A stretch of DNA of 64,000 nt from Physcomitrium patens (taxonomy: Eukaryota; Streptophyta; Bryopsida; Funariales; Funariaceae). Location: assembly GCF_000002425.4 (NCBI RefSeq), contig NC_037253.1, positions 3,626,576 to 3,690,575 of the forward strand, given 5' to 3'. Under the pieces are notes generated by a model, which saw only the letters and a list, made by a program, of their open reading frames with translations, made no database searches and was not told where the DNA came from. Below, piece after piece: positions 34,298-46,612 of this stretch. How positions within the stretch are numbered: the first letter of the stretch is position 1; each line of letters opens with the position of its first letter. Both the position numbers and the translations under genes were made by a program.

Positions 34298-34490
34298 TTA
34301 TTCTTATATGAATAATTACATCAATATATAAGTCTTAAGTACCAAAGAACATCCAAAATATTATAAAAATATTCTAAATCCTTATATATTTTTAAGGTGA
34401 ATTTTTCCTAAACTTTGATAAATTATATCTTACAATTGGATAGTCTAAATAAATAAATAATTTACACGAAGTACTAATATACTTTTACAA
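34172..34490 (-). repeat. Truncated 5' LTR of B2 (F type)
   Basis: In minus orientation the end reads GTGACAGCCAAAAGCC...CCCTGACA, the same as the ends of F1-F3 (GTGACAGCCAGAAGCC in F2). Only about 320 bp remain; repeat D1 follows. A (TA)n run of about 33 bp lies at 34263-34295. The neighbouring internal side carries TTGGTGCTTCCAC, a candidate primer site that I could not assign to a tRNA. Confidence 0.7.
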
Positions 34491-35149
34491 TTCTTTACTC
34501 CAAATGCCACTCTAGTTGTCTTGAGATCACAAATAAGAAAGAACAAGAAAATAACAAAAAAAATCATTGTACTACCATCCTACAATGCCGCTCCACAAAA
34601 CTGCAAGAATTACAAGAATCAAATCAGCACTAAAATTTTTAATCCACCACAAAAGCACTTAAAGCCCTTGCTTCTAGCTGCAATAATCTTACAATTAGAT
34701 TCTAGGGCGAGAAAATATCCCATTTTTGTTACAACATCAAAATTCAAAGACCACAAAAAATAAAAATAAAATAAAAAAATAAAAAAATCTACTTCATTAG
34801 ATCTTTTATTGCCTTCAAAGAAATCTTTATTGCATTATAACAACAACATCAATATTGATGCAAGAAAAAAATATCCGCCTATCACAAAGTTACTAATGAA
34901 AAAACAAAGAAAAAAATGGGGAAAAAAAAGAGAGGGAGGATCTAAGGCGGCCTAGATTCCTATTAACAAAGAGATTTCCGCCATTTACAAGCAACCTCTT
35001 GCCTTCTAAATCACCTTTCTATATATTTTGTATTTATTTTTTTCTCTTATTTTCTTTTGTTTTTTTTTCTTCTTCTTTTTATTCTTTTGATCTTTTTTTA
35101 TTTTTTTATTTTTTATTAATTTTATTTTATTTTTATTTTTTAAAATAAC

Positions 35150-35184
<35 letters not shown>

Positions 35185-35450
35185 AAAAATTATTGATAAA
35201 ACAAAGTTTTCTTTTTTACTTTTGACAATGAGGGCTACTTCCATTGAGCCATCACCTAATGTTAGATACAAAAAATATTTCCAATATGAAAATTTGGCTT
35301 AATAAATTCTATTTTAGATTATATATCTATTATTAGTAATCTATTTTCTATTTCTTCTAAAGGTTCTACTATTAATTCATAAAATTTATAATTTTAACCA
35401 CCATAAGTATATTTTTTATACTAAATACTCAAGTGAGTAAATTTAGTGAC
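34490..35450. repeat. Repeat D1, decayed copy
   Basis: It is homologous to 47565-48405 (D2) over several hundred bases, from ACTCCAAATGCC to the TTTAGTGACT(T/C)A end. D1 has many C-to-T or G-to-A changes relative to D2 and an extra segment of about 120 bp near 34790-34915. It includes a long pyrimidine-rich stretch (about 35030-35140) and a (TA)n run at 35151-35181. No gene is recognised. It may be part of an LTR or a non-autonomous retroelement. Confidence 0.6.
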
Positions 35451-35584
35451 TTACATATAGCAATCATTTGTAATAACTTGAAGAGACTAAGAATCTAAAA
35501 TTCTTGTTCTCTATGCAAATCTGTATCAAAAATTAAGCATACTTGATTTAATATTCTATCAAGACTATATTTGTGGTGCTATAG

Positions 35585-35588
<4 letters not shown>

Positions 35589-35618
<30 letters not shown>
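35589..35618. repeat. Poly(A) tract, about 30 bases
   Basis: An uninterrupted run of A lies just right of repeat D1. It could be a retroposed tail or slippage product; no upstream retrogene is visible. Confidence 0.7.
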
Positions 35619-35621
<3 letters not shown>

Positions 35622-36266
35622 CACATGAAAGATTGTAGTTAATATTTCTCCATTCCTAAGTTTAAGTGCTATTTTTTTAATTTAAAAGACTATTGAAGAA
35701 AATAGTCTTTTTACTAAGCTAAGTGAAATAACTCTTTGGAATAAGAAAAGAGTCAAAATAAAAGAAATAGATAATAAGCTAGGAAAGAAAAATAAAATAA
35801 TTAGAAAAAAATTCTAAAAATTGGTGCTATATAATTCTTATCTAGGGAGAAGACTTGAGGTTAGAAGCCATGAGCTCTATATAGCCTTTAGATTGCATAA
35901 GTTAGCCACTTTCCTACTTTAATACTAGCTCATGTAGATAGCTGCCTATATGGATTGGATTCAAACTTAGACCATCTCTTACACAATTACTTTTATTGCC
36001 AAATTTTTGACAATTTGAAAATGCTAACTTATTCCAGCTTATCTTTAAATCCTATAAAATAAAGTTTTTTTTTTTAATTTAAGATATATTAGCTTTTACT
36101 AAGTAGAAGAGATAATATTCTAGTAGAACTAAGATTCATGTAAAGAATGGTTCATATCTTCTTCATGAGTTAAGATTTCTATTTTTTGATAAAAATTAAG
36201 TTTAATTAAGTTGTTTAATTAGATTCTTACTTTTTTAGAAAAATAAAGAGTATAGTATTTTTACTT

Positions 36267-36536
36267 CTATGAGATGAATTTTTTTTCATATCTTATACTT
36301 TTACATGTATTTTTAGATGTTTTTATTGGAAATAGTTTAAAAATTAATATTTTTAATTGTAAAGAATTATTATCAAATATTTCTTTAATATAATAAGGTT
36401 CTAAGCAAAGAGCATCAAATTTACCATAGAAATCTATTTTTTGGATATTTTGTAATAACATTAGCTTTTTAGGTTGTAGAACTCTCTTCTTGTGTTTTAT
36501 ATTAGAAGAAATTTTTTTCTTTTGGATTACTTCCAT
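36267..36536 (-). pseudogene. J integrase C-terminal fragment
   Basis: 89 codons contain YGKFDALCLEPYYIKEIF and NNSLQLKILIFKLFP. The pattern matches the GPF/Y module at the end of gypsy integrases (GKFxxLWxGPYxIxEI, then NNxxxLxxLxGxxxP) with Gly replaced by Glu. This places the 3' part of J here. A further open piece at 37172-37369 is on the same strand but I cannot assign it. Confidence 0.6.
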
Positions 36537-37476
36537 ATGTTGAGTTTCAATTCCTTGAAATTCATCTAAGCCTTCAATTATTTTACGCTGTCCCTTAAGG
36601 AATCTTGCATAGTTAATTTATCATCAATTGCTAATTTAAAAGAAGTTCTATATCCATCATTACTTATAGAAGGCTTGTTAATAACTCCATGGCCAATTAT
36701 AATACTTGATGAAGTGTGTTGAAATTGAAGAAGTGGAATTAAGTCATCATTCAATTTAAAGACTTCAATCTCTTCTTTTAAGATCCTATCTACATTAATA
36801 TTAAAGACTTTTATTTCTTCAATTTCTATAATCTCTAATGTCTTATTGAAAAAATTAATTGATTTGTAATAATCAAAATTGGAATCTAGATGATCTCTTA
36901 ACTATTCTTTGAATTCCTTGTTATTCTTTCAATAATAAAGATTGAGACTTAAGCATTCTATTTTCTTTAAATCTTAATCAATTGAATTGACTACCTTTAT
37001 TAATTTGATGTATGTTTTAAATTATTAAATATCTTCTAATTTATTAATGGAATTAATTTTTCTATAATCAAGAATAGATCATATGGAGATTTTGGTTCTA
37101 TTTTTCTATGGACCAAAGATAATGTAGGACTTGTCTCTTCTTTAGTTGACCATGGCTTTTGAATCCCTCAACTATGGCCTATCAAGAAATAAAGGAAAAA
37201 AATCCTTTGACATATGCATCCAAATGATATAACAAGTTAAGGCATATTTTTCTTCCACAATCCAAGTTTTACAATTTTTAATTTGGCCTACTAAAATAAA
37301 TAGACTTTGATATATTATTTTGATAATAAATGGAGATAGGCTAGTCATATTTAGTCTTAGTTTCTTCATGGTTTAAAATGGCATAATATTCAAACTATTA
37401 TTATTATCTACAATGATACAAAAAATTATTTTTTTACAATAGAAACCTCAATTTTTATTGCCTTCATGTCACTTTA

Positions 37477-37511
<35 letters not shown>

Positions 37512-37976
37512 ATCACCATAATCTTAGGCCTTCTTTGGTTTTTTATAGAAATGCGGTATTTTAGTGCGTTTATAATTGTTGGAAAAATTTCCAATAATTA
37601 AATAAAGATAATATTAGCCTTTAATTTGCTAAAACTATTTCATAAATTATATTCTTATATATTGGATTCTTTCAAATCCTTATGTTGTTAGAGAACTTCA
37701 ATTGTAGAAATTTTGGAAGCCTCCCAACTATGATTGTTTGGATTAATATTTAACTTGTATTCAATCCTAAGATTTTAGAACAATAATTCTTCTATCAAGT
37801 GATCAAATTTTATAAATTTATTCATAGTATTTCCAATTACTTTAATTAAGTCTCTCATGACTTATTTTAAATTCAAGAAATAAGATGGATTTTTTAAGGC
37901 ACTACTCTCTTCTTCTTAATGGACATGTAAAGATGATGCCTTAAATCTAGTCATTACTACTAGAATTGATATCATA

Positions 37977-39181
37977 TGTGAGTCATCAAATTACCTCACT
38001 TATTATTTTAGGATAAAAATATATATTTAAAATGCTTTAAATCACAATATATAGTGAGTAGTATAGAAATCTTTAAAGAAATAGAAAATTAGAATGTTAA
38101 TGGTGGAAATGGAGTGTTATAAGTCTTGGAGGTAATTATCTTTATTGATTTAGTATTTTTATTCATTGTTGAATATTAAAGATTATTATTAAGACTAATA
38201 TTTATATTTTTCTGTTATCTATATTTAATACTTATAAAAACTATAAATGTTAGTAGTTAGAAGAAGCATGAGAAAGAACCTCATGTCATTTTAATTATTG
38301 GTATAAAAAATAGGATTTATAGTGGATTTAAATTGATTTTTATTATTATCAAAAATCACCAAGATAGAAAAATGTAGCCTCAAATGGATGTTATTATTAT
38401 AAAAATATTATATAATTTTTCAGAATTTATTTAGAATTTATTTAGATTTTTTTAGGAATTTTTAGAGCAATTTTCAAGATCTTGGTAAAAATGAGTTTTA
38501 CCACTTTGGGAGCCTTTATGAAGAAATGGAACAAGATTTGAAGGTCACCCAAGGTTCCTGGGCTAATTCAATGTTTTTAAACACCATGGTGAGGTCAAAA
38601 TTCCAAAAATATTGGTCCTTCTAGTATAAAATAGGAGGACCAGCAGTTAGTGTAGTCCTTATAGGAAGGAAAGTGCATAAGTTCCATATGGATTGTAGCA
38701 CTTTGAAGGTAGTTAGAGGATAAGACTAAGGCCTCGTGGCCTCTCTTAGACACCCTTACACACTACATGTGAGCCTTGGTGAGGCTAAAATCCTTGATCT
38801 ATAAGCAAATTACCTTTGAGATAAAATATTTTAACTTTACTTTTCAATTATATATTTTATATCTTTAAAAATTCATAAATTATTCATAGTAATTTGGATT
38901 TATATGTTTCTTATGTCGTTATAAATATAATAAAATTAAATATCTAAAAATATACTTTTTACTTTTTTACTTTTTCTTTTACTAGGTGAAAATATAGTGA
39001 ATAGACTGTGACTAAGCTTTGGATGTTGTAATTGCTTCATGTCATTTATTTCAATTGCTTTGTAGTTGTTCTTCTTTTATTCATGTTATTTATTTACTTC
39101 ACTTCACACCACTAATTACAAGCAACTCTGAATTAAGGCCATCTTGTAACTAGGATTAAAGAGTGAAAATTTACACTCACA
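37977..39181 (+). mobile_element. Solo LTR E1
   Basis: It begins TGTGAGTCATC and ends TACACTCACA, 1205 bp. Flanks are TCATA (37972-37976) and CCATA (39182-39186), a 5-bp duplication with one transition. It is homologous in reverse orientation to E2 (44329-45502) over nearly its full length, for example the segment coding for GAGGCCTCTCTTAGACACCC-like sequence near 38735. No coding frame. Confidence 0.75.
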
Positions 39182-40499
39182 CCATAGTTAGTTCTTTTCT
39201 TTTGATTGATTTTTTAAAAAAATTATTAAATTTAAATTAGAAGAAAAAAAATACTTAATTAACATCAAATTGGATAAAATTTTGAATAGGTTCTAATTCC
39301 TCTTTGGATTGAGATACAAATCTCACATCCTAAGATCCTTGGCCATGTCTTAGTTGATTAAAAGTATTTTGACCTTGACAAAGATTTAGTAGAATATATT
39401 GAAAATTGATTTGAAATCCATTAGGTACATTCTAATTTTTTCTATTTTTTTTATAGTCATTATACAAGTTTGGAGGCTTCAAGTTATTATTTATTAGAGG
39501 TTTCTTACTTTCTTATAATTTTCAAATGACTATTGAAGATAATTATTAGATAGATGTTGTAAAAGAACCACTCTATCTAATTTTCTACAAAATTTTGTGG
39601 AATAGTTACCACCACATATTTTGCACTCTACTTGATTTTTGAATCAGTATTAATTAAGTGGATATATTTTTTTATAAAATACATCAAATTCTACTTATCC
39701 TCTTATTTAATTTATAGGACCTTAGATTCCAATATTAAACCCTTGTTGCTCTAAATTATGTCCTTAAAAGATTTTATTTTTATATCAAAGTACATATAGT
39801 TGAAAATATTGGTTTTGTCGACGAATGGAATTACAAAATTGGACCAAATGTTTTAATTGACTATATTAAGTATACTATAATCTTGTTATATGTCTTCTTA
39901 ATTCAAAAAATCATAGTTTGAAAGAAGGATTAATATTAGAATTTCTAAATAATCCAACTAATTATTTTATCATTTGATGAAAGATATCGATTTGAAATTC
40001 TAATTGAAATACCCTCATCTTTTTTTGTAAATCTTCCTTCTATCTATTATTTTCAATAAGATATACCAAGGCCATTGAAAGAAGTAGAGGCCTAATATTT
40101 AGAGATAAAATATAGGCTCTTATAGATGTAGGAATCAATGATAGTTGTTAATGCATCTAAGAACTTGATGTATAAGGAATCCTAGCATGTATGGATATGA
40201 AACTAGAAATATTGTGGTATTTTTTATGCCAAATTCTTTCATGTTCTTTATTTGTTTATTCTACTTACTTTGCTATATGTGTGGCTGCTACAAGATCTTT
40301 AAGACATGCATAGAGGATTTTTTTAATTGTCTCTTCTTTAACAAATCTTTGAATAAAGAAATATTTCAAGGTGTCATTGATAAGTAAGGCTCCTACAAAC
40401 TTTTTTACTAATAATTTAAAATATTAAATATATGATATATTGTCTTCATCTTTTTTTTGTCTAATAAAAGATAAAGTAATTAAGATCGTTCTTTGCTTT

Positions 40500-41077
40500 A
40501 TTTCAAGCTAGAATTATTTTAAAGAATTATATTAGATCATATTTGAACTTAAGAAGGTGTTAGGAGATTGGTTGCAATATTACTTGTATGTTCCTTCTTT
40601 TAATGTAGTTAAAAATCACACTAAATAATAACAGCCATCCATTATCAAATACATAGTGAATATTTTTATGAAACCTTCTACATAGGCTAAAGAATCTTTA
40701 TTCTTTGTACCTTTGAAGATAGGAAGGTTAAGAGGTGTAAGGGTAGTATTAAATTCCTTTGAAATTCAAATAGGTAAATTCTTTAATTGAACCAAGGAAT
40801 CAATTGGTATAGGTGGTAGTTCTTTCTTTTTTGCTCTATTTGGATCCATTTTCTCTAGTAGTTGAGGTGACTATGTACTTCTTTGATCCATATTACTTGT
40901 ATTATTTACTAAAGGATTTAAAAACAATTTTTTTGAATTTTTTTCAAGGTCTTCTAAAAAAAAGCCTTTAAATTCTTTAAAGAGATTTCTAAATGTATTT
41001 AAATCATGTCTTAGAGCTAAAGTCCTAATGTTTGGCAAAGAAGATTTAGTAGTTCTTAAAGATTCTAGATTTTCCAA
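40500..41077 (-). pseudogene. J gag remnant
   Basis: On the minus strand, an open N-terminal piece (41077-40871, MENLESLRTTKSSLP) is followed near 40780-40550 by LPIFKGTKNKDSLAYVEGF, IKIFTMYLIMDGCYYLV, a stop, LTTLKEGTYK, a stop, NQSPNTFLSS. This is the Retrotrans_gag pattern (P-x-F-x-G, ED/KD, F-x-x-TLK, A/Y-x-W/YR). A few stops make it a fossil. Confidence 0.6.
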
Positions 41078-41079
41078 AG

Positions 41080-42660
41080 ATTATACTAATATGAGTTTAT
41101 GAGACCTAGTGGAGCGATGTATTAAACTTTTATGATCACAACATCATCTCTAAAAATTCAAAATTAAAAAAATTAAATAAGCTAGATAAAATAAATTAAT
41201 AAATTTAAATTTTTATTATCTTGTATTTATCAACTTGCAACTTACTTAGACACTTCTTTCAACAAAGAAAGAAAATACAAAAGAAATTATCTAAAAAAAG
41301 AATATTTATTTGAATATCATTTTAAGTAAGGCTTTTCTTTTCTTAAACTATTATACGGGATTACCTCATGTAGAACTGACCTTAAGCAATATCTAATGCA
41401 AAGATATTTTATTATTGGAAAAAAGACTGAATTCTTTTTTTTTATCTTTTATATTAATATTTTTAGGAAATTATCTACTACTTAGTTAACAAAAAAAATT
41501 ATTGGATAAAAATATTTGTTGCAAACATGAATCTAATTTGAAGAAGAACTCATCTGGCTACATTGTTAGCTATCTTTGTTATTGAATCACTATAAAAAAA
41601 TTCTAAAAAATCTCCTAATTGATTATAGATTAGATTTAGAAGATAGGATTACAAGTATAGGTTCTATTTTAATCCACTATATTTAAGTCTTAAAAAAAAA
41701 GAATAGATGAATACTTCTTTTGCTTCTTCTTCTTAGGTTCTATTCTCCAAGTCTTTGCTCTTTGTTCCACACATATGTGCTAAAATTTGAAATAATTGAA
41801 ATAATTAAAAAATATTAAGAAACTTAAATTTTTTATTTTTTCAATGCCAAGTTTTTTCTTCTAGCTCCTTGTTCCTCAATCCACAACCTATGTTATTTCA
41901 ATAAGAATTTAAAAGCTTAATTGATTGTCTCAAGAGGACTTATGTCTAAAATGTAGCTTTTGAATTTGAATTTTTTCTTTCTTCTTTTCCTTTATTTGGT
42001 CACTTCTACCTCTTCTTTGTTTTTCTTTTCTCTTTTTAATATCTTTCTTCAATTTTTGGTGAAGTAATTCTAAAATGGTTGTTAAAGACTTTGCTTCTAT
42101 ACTACACTTGTAAATAGGAGGATTATAGCAAGTGGAGAGGGTGATTAAATCCCTCTACTACTAGAGAATTGCTATACTATACTTATAAATAGGAGGATTA
42201 TAGCAAGTAGAGAGGGTGATTAAATCCCTCTACTACTAAAAAATTGCTGCCAATAAGAAATTTACAATTAGATGAAAAGAAAAGACATAACAAGTGGAGA
42301 AGATGATTAAATTCTTTCAACAACTAGAGATGGGCCTTCAACAAGGAATTAATAAGGAAAGGAAGTAATGACCAATTTTAAAGAAGAATTTCACCTTCAA
42401 TGAAGATTCTCATTTAATCTTAATTTAATTCAAGTCCTTAAAATAATTCTAAATCCTTAACTAAACTTCCTTCTATTTCACTCTAAAATTCTTCAAGCTC
42501 TTTCTTCAAATTAAGTTCCTACAAAACAATAATCTATAATAACACCAAAAGATTATAATAGTACAAGATAAAATAATTTAGACACTTAAAATAATAAAAT
42601 AATTTCCTTCCAAACAAGCCTAAGACTATAAAATAAATCCTTCCAATAGACACACCAAAA
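41080..42660. other. AT-rich decayed retroelement DNA
   Basis: No coding frame or terminal repeat could be supported here. It probably belongs to the leader or insertions within J. It contains the tandem duplication at 42101-42250 and many A and T runs. Near 42650-42668 a minus-strand TTTTGGTGTGTC next to TATGACC resembles a primer site and LTR edge of a further gypsy fragment. Confidence 0.5.
42101..42250. repeat. Tandem duplication, 75-bp unit, two copies
   Basis: The block starting ACTACACTTGTAAATAGG is repeated once with a period of 75 bp (second copy starts at 42176). The copies differ by a few transitions. Each contains an internal hairpin-capable pair, GAGGGTGATTAAATCCCTC. Confidence 0.85.
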
Positions 42661-42867
42661 TATGACCTAAAATAAATCTCCACTTCTTAGAAGTTTATTC
42701 TAATTTATAGTAAGTAAATTAACTATGTAAAATTTTAGAAGTTATACTTATTAATTAAATCCTAATCAACTCACTCTTTAATTATTTTAAATATTTTAAT
42801 CATTAAATAAAAATCTACAATTAATTCACACTCACAATAGCAATCTATGTTCAACATACATATTTAT

Positions 42868-44075
42868 GAACTAAAAATCTTCTTTATCCACTTTTAGAGG
42901 AAAAATAACTATACAATAAGTTCGAAAAGTAGTAGGCACTAATTATGTGATTACTTTAATGGTTGATTAATTAATCAAGTGATTATAAATTCAACTCTCT
43001 AGATAATGCCTTTCAAGTAATGGTTACCATTTACTTAAACTTATAACAAGTGATAAAAAAAAAAAATAGAACTAGAAAAATGGAAGTAGAAAAATGAAAA
43101 AAAGATGGATAGAATAAGCATTTGGATGAAAATAGTTTCTATTGGATGAAAATAAGTCTAATTAAATAGAAACAATGATTTTGGATGAAAATAAATGTAA
43201 CTAGATGGAAATAGTACTATTAGATGAAAATATGCTCAATTAGATGAAAACAACGTTGTAAGATGAAAATAGGCATAGTTTAATGTAAACAGTACCAATG
43301 GATGAAAATAGGCTGAATTAAATGGAAACAATGCAGTTGGATGAAACCAGGCACTAGAATTCAAACCAAAGATGAGAGAGAGGAAGAACAAGGTTTTGAA
43401 AGGGCCTTAAATATCCAAGCCCTTAAGCTATTTATTGACAATTACTATTGCTAGTAATTTACAAATAAAAACTAATTTAAGAGCCATTCTACAAGCTAAT
43501 CTATGTAAGTAGTACAACTTATCATTAAGAAGTCAACCTACATCCCCCATGATCTCTAACCAATGTCTTTTATAGAAAGGACTAATAGTTGGCACCAATT
43601 TGTCACAAGGTGATGAAAAATCACCATGGATATCAATCAATGCATAGATTTTTAATTCTTAATAACTTAATTAGCTAAAATTTATGCAAAAAAATTTACA
43701 AACATAGAAATATTAACCTTTGAAAGAGATACTTTAAGAAACAACTTGATTTGTTGTCATAGAAGTAATGGTTAAAGAATAGAATAGCTCTCTGTCTTCT
43801 TCTTTTATGATCACTTGTGGCTTCAAGAGCAAAGTAATTTTCTATCTTCTTCCTTCACCATCACTTGTAGTTTCAAGAGTAGAGTAATTCTTTATCTTCT
43901 TCCTTCACCATCGCTTGTGGCTTTAAGAGCAAAGTAACTCTTTATCTTCTTCTATTATACTCTGACTACAACTAACTTTATTTTTCCTAATAACCTTTAT
44001 TTTTTTACAATTAATAAATAAATAATATTATATCTTATCAAAAAACCAAAAATTAATTAAATAAAATTTTGGGGC
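42868..44075. repeat. Second, diverged copy of repeat I
   Basis: It is homologous to 29490-30975 over most of its length, including the TGGATGAAAA-type array (about 43120-43360) and three units of the 50-bp tandem repeat (about 43795-43960; unit CTTCACCATCACTTGTGG plus TTCAAGAG(C/T)A(A/G)AGTAAT). The right end differs from copy I, so boundaries are approximate. Confidence 0.7.
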
Positions 44076-44307
44076 ATAATTTATAGCTGACAGATGGTGC
44101 ATCATGTGCAAGCTATTTGTCAAAATAGGACGGACCAAGAGTTCTTTTGCCACAGCAAGTGCACCTTATCCTCAAATATATGGTCATCTTCCATCTGGAG
44201 GTTTTTTTTTAAAAGACATCACTTCTTATATAGAAATAAGAAAGTTATATAAATCTAAATAATAATTCAAAACAACAAAAATTTTAAAGCAATCTTACAA
44301 TTACTAC

Positions 44308-44327
44308 CTCTCGGTAAACACACCAAA
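44308..44327 (-). promoter_or_regulatory. Primer-binding site of J (decayed tRNA-Asp type)
   Basis: On the minus strand TTTGGTGTGTTTACCGAGAG lies one base from the LTR E2 edge. It resembles the tRNA-Asp-type site of element H but with more changes. It marks E2 as a 5' LTR of a minus-strand element. Confidence 0.5.
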
Positions 44328-44328
44328 A

Positions 44329-45502
44329 TGTGAGTATAAATTTTTACTCCTCAATTCAAGTTACAAGATGGCCTCAATCAAGCAAATAATAAGAATAAAA
44401 GAAGAACAACCACAAAAAAATTGAAATAAATGACATGAAGCAAATACAACATCCAAAACTAAATCATAGTCTGTTCACTATGTTTTCATCCAATAAAAAA
44501 TTAAAATAAAAAATAATAGATATATTTTTAAATACTTAATTTTATTATCTTTTCAATGATGTAAGAAACATATAAATCCGAATTACTATGAGTAAATTAT
44601 GAAGTATTAAACACATGAAATAAATAATTGAAAAGTGAAGTAAAAATATTTTATCTCAAAAGTAACTTGCTTATAGATCAACGGTTCGAGCCTTACCAAG
44701 GCTCACATGTAGTGCATAAGGGTGTCTAAGAGAGGCCACGAAGCCTTAGTCTTATCCTCCTAACTACCTTCAAAGTGCTACAACCCATATGGGACTTGTG
44801 CATTCTCCTTCCTACAAGCACTACACTAGCTACTAGTCCTCCTATTTTCTACTAGAAGGATCAATATTTTTGTAATTTTTATCTCACCATGGTGTTCAAA
44901 AACATCCAATTATCCAAAGAACCTTGAGTGGCGTTCAATTCTTTCTCTATTTCTTCATAAAGGCTCCCAAAGTGGTAAAACTCATTTTTACCAAGAACTT
45001 GAAAATTGCTCTAAAAATTCCTAAAAAATTCTAAATAAATTCTAAATAAAATTTGAAAAATCCTATAATATTTCTATAATGCTAATATCAATTTAAGGCT
45101 ATATTTTCCTACCTTGGTAATTTTTGATAATAATAAAAATCAATTTAAATCCACTATAAATCTTATTTTTTTATATCAATAACTAAAATGATATGAGGTT
45201 CTTTCTCATGCTTCTTCTAACTACTAACATTTATAGGTTTTATAAGTAGTACATATAGATACAAGACCAATATAAATATTGGTCTTAATAAGTAATCCTT
45301 ATTATTCAATAATGAATAAAAATACTAAACTAACAAAGATAATTGCCTTAAAGACTTACTAAGACTCCATTTCTACCACTAAAATTCTAATTTTCTATTT
45401 CTCTAAGGATTTCTGCACTACTTACTATATCTTATAATTTAAAGCATTCTAAATGCATACTTTTATCCTAAAACAAAAAATGAGTCAATTTGATGACTTA
45501 TA
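44329..45502 (-). repeat. LTR E2, 5' LTR of J
   Basis: The 1174-bp sequence is the reverse complement equivalent of solo LTR E1. In plus reading it starts TGTGAGTATAAA and ends TGATGACTTATA. The distal end is decayed (TATAAGTC for TGTGAGTC). A third, more decayed copy in the same orientation lies at about 56380-56920. Confidence 0.75.
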
Positions 45503-45790
45503 ATGTCTAAAAAAAATCCTTCTTTAAATTCTTAATTCAATTCTATATTTTTTTTGTTTGTTATTTATATTTTTTATTTTATCTTATTTTTATATTAAAT
45601 TTTATCTATTAATCAAAAGTCATTTAAATATAATATATCATCTATGAATGAAATTTTATCTACTAATAAGTTTTCATCCAAGAAAATCCTAATTCATCCA
45701 ATTTAAATGTAATTCAATCCAATTTAAATCTAATTCCATCCAAATGATTTGAATCATACACTTAATTTATCTTCTAAAACTTCAACAAGA
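45503..45790. other. AT-rich spacer
   Basis: Between LTR E2 and the more GC-rich D2 region. It contains several ATCCAATTTAAAT(G/C)TAATTC units (about 45690-45745). No gene seen. Confidence 0.5.
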
Positions 45791-46578
45791 TAACTTTATT
45801 AACATTGCCTACTTCCTGATGTTGTACTTGATTGTTGTACTTGATATATAAATCTCAGCATTTTTGAAAAAATGGATTTGGACAGAGATTGAAAATGGCC
45901 ACCTTCTTCATGCCGATCTGATTGTAATAGCCTTCACAAATTATCCCCAACGTCATTTGACTTGACCTTCCGATGATGACTAGTACCACCTCTTCCTTCA
46001 CGGCTGCCTTTCCTTCAATGCAAATCTCTCCTTCTCTGATTGCTACTAATTCTACTGATATGTGCTACAGATTGTGTCTAACTATAGATTACTAGTACAA
46101 AAACAGGAACTATCCAACAAGGCTGCAGGAATCTTGACCACTTTTTGCAAGGACTCTATCACCTTCGTACTTGCTCTCCTAGTAAGCAATTGCTTTTGTC
46201 ACACCATCTTGGAAAATGGGGGCGAGGAGCACAGCAAAACAAAAACCATGACTACTATTGAAATGTACCATATGCTAGCAGAAGGAGCACCAGCAGGCTC
46301 TGTAGGTTCGGATCAGCTACGACAATTTGTGAATGGAGAAAAGATGATCAAGCCAAATAAGATCTACAAAGACCAATTGCTCCCGTCAGCAGCAAGCTCC
46401 CCAATCACCGAACGCCACTTCCAGACTAATCCAAACTTGACAAGTCCTGGAATTATAAAGCTACGTTGGAATACCGCGGCCAAGGAAGAGGAGTCGGCCA
46501 ATTCCTTGTGGTCTACCCTCTGGACGAGCTATAGAATGAATCTAGAGATGTCCAGCCACTTCCTCTCGCAACCGTGGG

Positions 46579-46612
<34 letters not shown>

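Larger units (their letters stand above)
35460..45502 (-). mobile_element. Decayed gypsy element J, minus strand
   Basis: I group these parts by order and strand: 5' LTR E2 at 44329-45502, primer site 44308-44327, gag at about 40500-41077, and an integrase C-terminal module at 36267-36536. A solo LTR of the same family (E1) interrupts it at 37977-39181. RT and protease are too decayed to place. The region between gag and primer site (41080-44300) includes a copy of repeat I. That all parts belong to one element is inference from order and orientation. Confidence 0.45.

Noticed and set aside
40080..40200. Plus-strand ALIDVGIN, resembling a protease active site
   Set aside because: It is on the opposite strand to the gag of the surrounding element J, is very short, and is followed by stops; I treat it as chance or an unresolved fragment.
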